From the NCBI GenBank assembly GCA_003694235.1, contig RFKO01000217.1:1-5058 (forward strand): a DNA stretch of 5,058 nucleotides. Direction: 5' to 3'. This DNA comes from Anaerolineae bacterium (GTDB lineage Bacteria > Chloroflexota > Anaerolineae > Anaerolineales > UBA11858). The notes below the pieces were generated by a model. That model saw only the letters and a program-made list of their open reading frames with translations. It ran no database searches and was not told the origin of the DNA. This document shows positions 1 through 5,058 of the stretch, one piece after another; position 1 is the first letter of the stretch, and each line of letters begins with the position of its first letter. Both the position numbers and the translations under genes were made by a program.

Positions 1-860
1 GCCAGTGATGTGCTGCGGTAATGGAAGATGCTTTGGAAGAAAAGGACGCAGGCAATGGCCAGGTTGAAAACGATGAACATCAGCCGCCAGATTTTCAGCC
101 AGTTTGCCAGGGCAGTAAACCCGAACCAATGTGTGAGGGAAGAGGCATAATAAATCAGGGGGAGGTAGGTGGGTAGTCTGTCGTTCCAGCGGAGTTCTTG
201 AAGATTCGCGGCGCGAGCGTAAGGGTTGATGCCCAGGTGTAATTTCCATCCTTCGAGAAAGACCAGGTAGATGTCCTGTTCGGTGATTTCGGTATCCAGG
301 ATGTCCTGAGGGGCATAGGCATGAACATGGGGAGGAGTGAATGCCAGGTAGCCATGGACGGCTGCCCCTAATCCAAGTAACATCAGCAATAGGACGAAAG
401 TCTTGAGGTACTTTTGCCAGAAAACGGTCCAACGTTCGTGAGCAGTCTGATGGAAGAAGTGCAGGGTTTGGATGGCGATGGCGATTCCAGAGACAGAAAG
501 TGGAACAAGGGAGGCAGCATAAGGGAACCAAAACGCGTTGCTGAACCAGCAGATGGCCAAAGTGCTCCCTCCCGCCGCCAGCAGGCAGAAGGTGAGGAAG
601 ACGAGAAGAAACAATTTCGAATCACGGTATTCTTGAAATGAGGGGATGTTGCCACTCCACCCCTTCTTCCTTTGGAACACGAACAACATGCCACCGCAAA
701 TGATGATGAGCGCAAGATGAAGCGAAAACCAGGTGACTTGCCAATGCAAGATTCCTGCCCCTAACCTCCAGGGGATGGCAAGGTATCCTGCTGCCGTGAT
801 AAGGAGGGTCAGGAAGGCGCGTCTGGAAAGGCTAAGCGAAGTAGCTCTGGCAGATGACAT
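1..860 (-). CDS. Multi-spanning membrane protein, GT-C glycosyltransferase-like (paralog B), C-terminus beyond the left edge
   Basis: The frame is open for 286 codons from an ATG at 860-858 to the left edge, with no stop, so the gene is partial. The start is 4 bases after the stop of the preceding gene, and the next in-frame ATG is only at residue 58. I see no Shine-Dalgarno match, so translation probably depends on coupling. The protein is very hydrophobic: likely membrane segments lie near residues 15-30, 44-62, 83-105, 112-132, 153-172, 231-247 and 258-276. A polar loop carries EQD (194-196) and GINPYAR (210-216), then WN-x3-P-x-YLP (225-234). The same loop occurs at equal spacing in the upstream neighbour: 13 of 21 residues match from D196 to R216, and 19 of 50 in residues 225-274. 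By analogy with GT-C enzymes such as GT87/DUF2029, which have an acidic first loop followed by a G-x-NPY motif, it may use polyprenyl-phosphate sugars; this is inferred. Base composition is visibly lower in GC than in its neighbours (sampled lines 28-32 G+C per 60). Confidence 0.85.
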   Translation of the reverse strand, partial: MSSARATSLSLSRRAFLTLLITAAGYLAIPWRLGAGILHWQVTWFSLHLALIIICGGMLFVFQRKKGWSGNIPSFQEYRDSKLFLLVFLTFCLLAAGGSTLAICWFSNAFWFPYAASLVPLSVSGIAIAIQTLHFFHQTAHERWTVFWQKYLKTFVLLLMLLGLGAAVHGYLAFTPPHVHAYAPQDILDTEITEQDIYLVFLEGWKLHLGINPYARAANLQELRWNDRLPTYLPLIYYASSLTHWFGFTALANWLKIWRLMFIVFNLAIACVLFFQSIFHYRSTSL

Positions 861-864
861 TGAC

Positions 865-2394
865 TTATAGAGGAGAGTTGTGGGAGGCGGCTTTCTCGTT
901 GCGCTGTAAGATTTCGCACGCGGCCAGGGGGATCAAGGGTACTGTCCACAGCATGTAGTGGCGGAAGAGCACGGCGTTGAAATCCAGGAAGGCGGCCATG
1001 ATGAGCAGACCAGCGGCGAAGGGGCGCAGTTTGCCGCGCCAGGCCAGGATGTAGACCAGCGCGAAAAGGCCGAACATGGGTAGTTTGGCACTCACACCTT
1101 GCAGGCTGAAGACGGTGGCGAAATCCGGCACGCCGAAATGACTCTCGGCCACGCGGGTGAGGGAGATCAGCAAGGATTTGAAGAATCCCTCCAGATTCCA
1201 GACCATGAAGGGCAGCGAAATGATTAATGGCGCGGCGCCCATCAGCAAGGCGTCTGCCAGCAGACGGGTGAGCGAAGGTTGTCTCTGTTCCTGCCAGGCC
1301 CAGATGAGAAAAACCGGCGCCATGAAGATGGCCATGTGCTTGACGGCAATCGAGATGCCGAACAGCACCAGCGCCAGGCGGCGGTGTTTGGGCCATAACG
1401 CCAGCGAAAGCAGGAAGGGCAGCAGCGCCAGGAAGTCGAAATGGTAGATCATGGTGATGTGTACCACCCAGCGGTCCATCAGCCAGAAGAGGGCCCCAAA
1501 GAGAGCGAAGAAAATGGCGTTGTAGCGATGGTACGGAATGTAAAACAGCAGGTAGGCGATGCCCAGGTTGGCCGCTAGGAAGAACCAGCGCATGACGCTG
1601 AGATAATCCAGATAGTCTCTTACGCCGAGGCCTTCCACCAGCGCCGAGAGGCTGTACATCACCGGCAGGTAGGCGGGGAAGGTGAGGTTCCATTGCATGT
1701 CGCCGCCCTGTTCCAGCACGCGGGCATAGGGGTTGATGCCCCGGCTGAGCCGACCGCCCTCGGTGTAGACCGCGTGAATGTCCTGTTCTTCCAGGTCGAA
1801 CTTGCCATCGCGATTGAAAATGTGATGCACGTCCCAGTCTTGCGGCGTTTTCGACCACAGGGATGTGTGGATGGTGTAACCCAGCGCCAGCACGGCCACG
1901 ATCAGGATCAGGGCAAGGCCGTGGTCGCGGAAGTAGGTGCGCTGCTCCTGCTTCAGATAGTATATAAGCGCGATCAGGCATTGGAGGGCGAAGGCGGTCA
2001 GCCAGAAGACCCAGGGGGCCAGGCGATAGAAATACCCCAGCAGAAAGGCGTCGGTGCTGGTGAAAGTGGTGAGCAGGAAGTAGCTGCCTGCCAGCAGGAC
2101 GACCAGACAGATCACCAGCGCGGTGGTGACGTGTCCATCCCAGGCCAGGGCTCTGCGGGTGGCGGCGCGCCAGGCTCCCAGACGGGGCTTTGTGCGCAGG
2201 ATGGCGCGCACGCCGATGCCCAGGCCGGTGACAATGAGGATGCCGAAGGCCAGCATGGCGAGGCGCAGACGGGAGAAGCCCAACAGCCAAGCGTTTTTCG
2301 GATCGCCCGGGATCAATATCAGAATGACCAGCGCCAGCACGCCTTCGCCGAGGGTGAGGTAGAGAAAAGCGGGGAGGGTGAAAAATCGTTTCAT
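865..2394 (-). CDS. Multi-spanning membrane protein, GT-C glycosyltransferase-like (paralog A)
   Basis: This is a complete 509-residue integral membrane protein. About ten or more hydrophobic segments are visible, for example near residues 10-29, 45-65, 90-110, 121-147, 159-175, 240-255, 268-288, 293-307, 320-334, 339-366, 381-399, 439-452, 458-472 and 479-495. After the first segments a long polar loop carries EEQD (202-205) and GINPYAR (219-225), then WN-x3-P-x-YLP (235-244). A later stretch (317-366: HFDFLALLPF, a basic turn KHRR, then AVKHMA) resembles the core of GT87/DUF2029-type mannosyltransferases. The C-terminal end has FRHY at 477-480. I infer a polyprenyl-phosphate-sugar dependent transferase with its catalytic loop outside the cytoplasm; donor and acceptor are unknown. 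The ATG overlaps the nth stop (ATGA), with no Shine-Dalgarno match ahead of it. A paralog follows 4 bases downstream. The hydrophobic pattern and shared motifs confirm this frame over a longer overlapping one. Confidence 0.88.
   Translation of the reverse strand: MKRFFTLPAFLYLTLGEGVLALVILILIPGDPKNAWLLGFSRLRLAMLAFGILIVTGLGIGVRAILRTKPRLGAWRAATRRALAWDGHVTTALVICLVVLLAGSYFLLTTFTSTDAFLLGYFYRLAPWVFWLTAFALQCLIALIYYLKQEQRTYFRDHGLALILIVAVLALGYTIHTSLWSKTPQDWDVHHIFNRDGKFDLEEQDIHAVYTEGGRLSRGINPYARVLEQGGDMQWNLTFPAYLPVMYSLSALVEGLGVRDYLDYLSVMRWFFLAANLGIAYLLFYIPYHRYNAIFFALFGALFWLMDRWVVHITMIYHFDFLALLPFLLSLALWPKHRRLALVLFGISIAVKHMAIFMAPVFLIWAWQEQRQPSLTRLLADALLMGAAPLIISLPFMVWNLEGFFKSLLISLTRVAESHFGVPDFATVFSLQGVSAKLPMFGLFALVYILAWRGKLRPFAAGLLIMAAFLDFNAVLFRHYMLWTVPLIPLAACEILQRNEKAASHNSPL
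2391..2394 (-). other. ATGA stop/start overlap between nth and membrane protein A
   Basis: The nth stop TGA (2393-2391) and the ATG of membrane protein A (2394-2392) share bases. The preceding bases (AACAAGACCAGACCTC) carry no Shine-Dalgarno match, so the start is supported by coupling and by the hydrophobic N-terminus that begins right there (MKRFFTLPAF). Confidence 0.8.
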
Positions 2395-3053
2395 GAGGTC
2401 TGGTCTTGTTGTAGTGCGTGTTCACACAGATCGTTCAGCGGACAGCGCCGGCAGTGCGCCTTGCGTGCGGTGCAGATTTCGCGCCCCAGGCGGATGAGGT
2501 TGAGGTGAGCGGCGTAGTACGTTTCGGGGGGAAAGATGGCCGCCAGGTGCTGGTGCGCTTTTTCGGCGCTCATCTTCGGTGGGCGCAGGCCCAGGCGCCC
2601 GCTGACACGATAGATGTGGGTGTCCACCGGGAAGGCCGGTTTCCCCAACGAAAAGAGCAACACAATGGCAGCGGTTTTCGGTCCCACCCCTTTGAACTTG
2701 AGCAGCCACTGCATGGCTTGGTCGGTGGGCCAGTCCTGCAAGAAGCCGAGGTCCAGCTCGCCGCGCTCGGCGGTGATCTGACGAAGGACTTGCTGGATGC
2801 GAGGGCCTTTCTGATTGGCCAGCCCGGCCGGTCGAATGGTCGCGATGACCTCCTCCGCCGGAGCATCGCGCACAGCCTCCCAGGAGGGGAAGCGTTCTTT
2901 CAAGGCAAAGAACGCCCGGTCGCGGTTGTTGTCGTTGGTGTTTTGGGAGAGGATGGTGGAAATCAGCTCGTCCAGCGGGGGAAGAGGGTTGCGCCAGGTG
3001 GGTGAGCCGTAGAACGCCAGTAATCTCCGGTGAACTTCGAGCGCCTGGTTCAT
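2391..3053 (-). CDS. nth: Endonuclease III (DNA glycosylase/AP lyase, iron-sulfur HhH-GPD family)
   Basis: This is a 220-residue protein, close to the 211 residues of the E. coli enzyme. It removes oxidised pyrimidines from DNA and cleaves the abasic site by beta-elimination in base excision repair. The helix-hairpin-helix is at about 118-130 (FKGVGPKTA), with the catalytic lysine at K126. The catalytic aspartate is D144 in VDTHIYRV (143-150). The four [4Fe-4S] cysteines are C194, C201, C204 and C210, with the classic C-x6-C-x2-C-x5-C spacing. Near the N-terminus ILSQNTND (34-41) replaces the LSAQ(A/T)TD of the E. coli type, a variant I associate with other bacterial and archaeal Nth subfamilies. 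All key residues are present, so it should be active. MutY is unlikely: at 220 residues there is no room for the C-terminal recognition domain, and the lysine in the hairpin is the bifunctional-lyase type. Both ends overlap the neighbouring genes by 4 bases, and no clear Shine-Dalgarno site precedes the ATG. Confidence 0.95.
   Translation of the reverse strand: MNQALEVHRRLLAFYGSPTWRNPLPPLDELISTILSQNTNDNNRDRAFFALKERFPSWEAVRDAPAEEVIATIRPAGLANQKGPRIQQVLRQITAERGELDLGFLQDWPTDQAMQWLLKFKGVGPKTAAIVLLFSLGKPAFPVDTHIYRVSGRLGLRPPKMSAEKAHQHLAAIFPPETYYAAHLNLIRLGREICTARKAHCRRCPLNDLCEHALQQDQTS
3050..3053 (-). other. ATGA stop/start overlap between the MBL-fold gene and nth
   Basis: The TGA of the MBL-fold gene (3052-3050) and the ATG of nth (3053-3051) share bases. 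The sequence just before this ATG (CACTACCGGCAAGACGC) has no convincing Shine-Dalgarno match. This supports start choice by translational coupling: ribosomes finishing the upstream gene re-initiate on nth. Confidence 0.8.
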
Positions 3054-3889
3054 GCGTCTTGCCGGTAGTGGCGCTGATAGTAGTGGAACAGGCCGTATTT
3101 CAGGCGTTGTGCGAACTGCTCTTGCTTGCTGGCGGGGAAGGCAATCTTCTCCAGCAAGGGCTGGATGAACTTCTCGGTTTCCTCTGCCTGACCGCCGCGG
3201 TTTGCCAGGGTTTCCATCCGGCCGCGAATGGAGCGCAAGTACTCGCGGAAGGCGCGCACTTCTTCAATGGTGATGATCTCATCGCGTCCGCTGACGATGG
3301 TGTAATCGTAGAACTTGCGTGAGGCGAGATAGTTGAGTGTCTCGTGCCAGGCTTCCAGGTCGGCTTTTTCCAGGAAGGGTGGCTGGTTGGGCAGCACCGC
3401 ATCGCCGATGAACAGCACTTTGGCTTCGGGAATGTGCACCCAACTTGCTCCGGGCGCGGGGCCGGGATGATGTTCGATGTAAACATCCAGGCCGCTCCAG
3501 TGAAGGGAGAGCGCTTCGCTGAAGCAGATTTCCGGCTTGTGTTGGCGATTGATATTGCCCAGCGTCTCCCAGCAGGCGCCGGTGTCGTTGCTTTGGGAGC
3601 GTTGTTGGGGAGGTTTGTTGTTCGCGATTTCTTCCATGACCTGGGTGTGGGCGATCACCGGGTAGGGCGACTTGCTGCCGCACAGCGTTCGGTCGAGATG
3701 CGCATCCAGCAAGATGATCATGTGGTGCGTGCCGTGATTTTGCGCCAGCAGAGCGGCCTTCCAGGCGCGCAGGTCTTCGGCCAGCAGGGGGGTGTCAATC
3801 ATCAGGATGCCGCGCTGGCGGATGATGGCTCCCAGTGTCACGCCTGCGAAGCCGGTTTCGTAGAAAATGCCGTCGCCTATTTTCTTCAT
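3050..3889 (-). CDS. Metallo-beta-lactamase-fold protein with a degenerate metal site
   Basis: This is a 279-residue soluble protein without a signal peptide. The fold is recognisable: an N-terminal strand region (IGDGIFYETG, GAIIRQRGILMIDTP at 20-34), the usual motif-1 aspartate D32, the position of the HxHxDH motif at 62-67, an HHPGP segment at 140-144 (matching GHTPG), and KVLFIGDAV at 157-165 (matching the GD metal ligand). However, HxHxDH reads DAHLDR (D62, H64, D66, R67), and the last ligand, usually in GHG, is R202 in SGRDE. H64, D66, H140 and D163 remain. At best a reduced or single metal site is left, so hydrolase activity is uncertain and the substrate unknown. Residues 207-279 form a basic and acidic, probably helical tail. 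The ATG lies 8 bases after the kinase stop; the only Shine-Dalgarno-like GAGG is 13 bases upstream of it, which is rather far. The stop overlaps the nth start. Confidence 0.85.
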   Translation of the reverse strand: MKKIGDGIFYETGFAGVTLGAIIRQRGILMIDTPLLAEDLRAWKAALLAQNHGTHHMIILLDAHLDRTLCGSKSPYPVIAHTQVMEEIANNKPPQQRSQSNDTGACWETLGNINRQHKPEICFSEALSLHWSGLDVYIEHHPGPAPGASWVHIPEAKVLFIGDAVLPNQPPFLEKADLEAWHETLNYLASRKFYDYTIVSGRDEIITIEEVRAFREYLRSIRGRMETLANRGGQAEETEKFIQPLLEKIAFPASKQEQFAQRLKYGLFHYYQRHYRQDA

Positions 3890-3897
3890 ATGTGATG

Positions 3898-5058
3898 TTA
3901 TGCCTCGTGCGCTGTAGTCTGGTCGGTTTCTTCCTGTTCGATGGCAGCCACCGGCAGAGTGAAGACGAAGCGCGCTCCGCCGCTGGAGGCTTCTTCAACC
4001 CAGATGCGCCCACCGTGCCCCTCGACGGCCAGGCGGCAGTATGCCAGCCCCAGGCCGATGCCTTTCGGGCCGCCTTTTTCGTGCAGGCGGGTGTATTTGT
4101 CGAAAATGGTGGCTCGCTTTTCGGGCGGAATCCCCGGCCCGGTATCTTCAACCCAAAAAGAGAGTTTATCGCCCGCCAGCGCGGCCCCAACAGTGATGTG
4201 GCTTTGCGGTGGAGTGTATTTTACAGCGTTTTCCATCAGGTTGATCAGCACCCGCTGGATCATGCTTTCGTCGATCTCGGCGGGCGGCAGCCCTTCCTGC
4301 ACGCGAACGATGATTTTCTGGTCTTTGTTGCTGGCTATGGGTTGAACTTCCAGCACGGCGGATTCGATCAACTCTTTGGGATCGGTTGGGCTGGTGTTGG
4401 TCACCGGTTGCCCGGCTTCCAGACGGTTGAAGTCCAGCAGCGAGTTCGTCAGGCGCTCGATGCGGCGGGTTGAGCGGACTGCAATTTCGAAGAGTGTTTT
4501 GATGGTGGGATCTTCGTCGAAGGATTGGATGCTCTCGAGGACATCCAGGCTGGAGAGAACATTGGCCAGAGGGGATCGCAGGTCGTGATATACCATGGAA
4601 ATCAGGTCGTCGCGCAGTTGATCCAGCTCTTTGCGCGTGGTGATGTCCCGCATCGTCCACTGGAGCGCCTGGCTGCCCTCAAAGAGGATGGGGTGCACCT
4701 TGACTTCCACAGGGATGGGGTTTTCTCCCGTCGTCAGATCGGACTCGTAGGTCAGAGTCTCGTTAGGCCCAATGTATTCCAGGTTGGGGCCGACGACTTC
4801 CGTATCCAGGCGATGGATTTCGCCGATGTGTTTGCCGCGCAGTTGGGCGGAGGGAATGTGGGTGAAGAGCGTGGTCTGATAGTTAGCTTCGATGATTTCG
4901 CCCTGTAGCGAGGTAATGAGAATGGCATCGGTGCTGTTGTTGAACAGATCGCGGTATCGTTTGTGGGCGGCCTGGAGTTCTTCGAACAGTTGAGCGTGCT
5001 GGATGGCGGAGCCAGCCAGGTTGCCGATGCCGGTGAGCACGGTCAGGGCATCGTTCCC
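3898..5058 (-). CDS. Soluble sensor histidine kinase (GAF end, PAS, HisKA, HATPase_c), N-terminus beyond the right edge
   Basis: The visible part is 386 residues and continues past the right edge, since all codons up to 5058 are open. Residues 1 to about 28 (IGNLAGSAIQHAQLFEEL) look like the last helix of a GAF domain. A PAS domain follows at about 35-145, starting YRDLFNNSTDAI and ending MRDITTRKEL. The dimerisation and phosphoacceptor domain has the H-box YHDLRSP with the phosphorylated histidine at residue 158 (codon at 4585-4587). The ATP-binding domain has an intact N-box (NLMENAVKYTP, asparagines 273 and 277), G1 box (EDTGPGIP, D305), F-box (IFDKYTRL) and G2 box (GIGLGL, 333-338). It should therefore autophosphorylate and pass phosphate to a response regulator. 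No membrane segment or receiver domain is visible, suggesting a cytoplasmic sensor, although the missing N-terminus could change that. No response regulator is in the window. The downstream MBL-fold gene starts 8 bases after the stop. Confidence 0.95.
   Translation of the reverse strand, partial: GNDALTVLTGIGNLAGSAIQHAQLFEELQAAHKRYRDLFNNSTDAILITSLQGEIIEANYQTTLFTHIPSAQLRGKHIGEIHRLDTEVVGPNLEYIGPNETLTYESDLTTGENPIPVEVKVHPILFEGSQALQWTMRDITTRKELDQLRDDLISMVYHDLRSPLANVLSSLDVLESIQSFDEDPTIKTLFEIAVRSTRRIERLTNSLLDFNRLEAGQPVTNTSPTDPKELIESAVLEVQPIASNKDQKIIVRVQEGLPPAEIDESMIQRVLINLMENAVKYTPPQSHITVGAALAGDKLSFWVEDTGPGIPPEKRATIFDKYTRLHEKGGPKGIGLGLAYCRLAVEGHGGRIWVEEASSGGARFVFTLPVAAIEQEETDQTTAHEA

Noticed and set aside
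155..715. Short minus-strand frames (155-355 and 383-715) and the idea that 1-860 is a frameshifted pseudogene
   Set aside because: A different minus frame is open without interruption from 860 to the window edge and encodes the GINPYAR paralog, so the short frames are spurious and no frameshift is needed.
861..864. Terminators, promoters, small RNAs or repeats between genes
   Set aside because: The only non-overlapping gaps are 4 bases (861-864) and 8 bases (3890-3897), too short for such elements. I saw no direct or inverted repeats elsewhere that stood out by eye.
809..2425. A 538-codon minus-strand frame overlapping membrane protein A, longer than the gene itself
   Set aside because: Its product is rich in Pro, Arg, His and Gly with no recognisable domain, typical of the alternate frame of a GC-rich gene. 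The 509-residue frame has membrane segments and motifs shared with its paralog.
1693..2508. Plus-strand frame of 271 codons opposite membrane protein A and the end of nth
   Set aside because: It is antisense to two well-supported genes, has Gln/Gly/Glu/Ala-rich composition and spans a gene boundary. It is a shadow frame.
3050..3889. The MBL-fold gene as a pseudogene
   Set aside because: Although several metal ligands are replaced, the frame is full length without stops, the flanking fold motifs are kept and it is tightly packed in the operon. A diverged functional protein fits better.
2418..4908. Plus-strand frames at 2418-3005, 3344-3895, 3835-4473 and 4525-4908
   Set aside because: They are antisense to nth, the MBL-fold gene and the kinase. 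They have no domain signature and cross gene junctions, so they are explained by codon bias on the opposite strand.
5038..5040. GTG at 5040-5038 as the start of the histidine kinase
   Set aside because: The frame remains open to the window edge, and the residues around the GTG belong to the last helix of a GAF domain, so the true start lies outside the window.

Overview
The window is a single, tightly packed run of five genes, all read from the minus strand. In transcription order (right to left) they are: the C-terminal part of a soluble sensor histidine kinase (running off the right edge), a metallo-beta-lactamase-fold hydrolase with an altered metal site, an endonuclease III, and two tandem multi-spanning membrane proteins that look like GT-C type glycosyltransferases. 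The second membrane protein runs off the left edge. Intergenic gaps are +8, -4, -4 and +4 bases, so the five genes very probably share one transcript and are translationally coupled. No stretch longer than 8 bases lies outside a gene. I see no RNA gene, CRISPR array, mobile element, terminator or promoter.

The organism is a bacterium of moderately high GC. The right four genes look around 58-60% G+C by eye, and the leftmost gene is clearly lower. The Nth subtype (ILSQNTND motif, iron-sulfur cluster kept), the GAF-PAS-HisKA-HATPase kinase without membrane segments, and the large GINPYAR membrane glycosyltransferase-like proteins together suggest a Chloroflexota (Anaerolineae-like) genome. This is an impression from family resemblance, not a tested placement.

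Layout: 1-860 holds membrane protein B (C-terminus missing); 865-2394 membrane protein A; 2391-3053 nth; 3050-3889 the MBL-fold protein; 3898-5058 the kinase (N-terminus missing). The junctions at 2391-2394 and 3050-3053 are ATGA stop/start overlaps.

Functionally the run is mixed. The kinase would sense a cytoplasmic signal, Nth repairs oxidised pyrimidines, and the two membrane proteins probably move sugars from lipid carriers onto an envelope acceptor. Nothing in the sequence ties these into one pathway, so close packing may reflect compact genome organisation. The points most worth a second look are the tandem but compositionally different paralogs A and B, and the partly lost metal-binding motif of the MBL-fold protein. 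I did not find convincing evidence of a new defence or mobile system.
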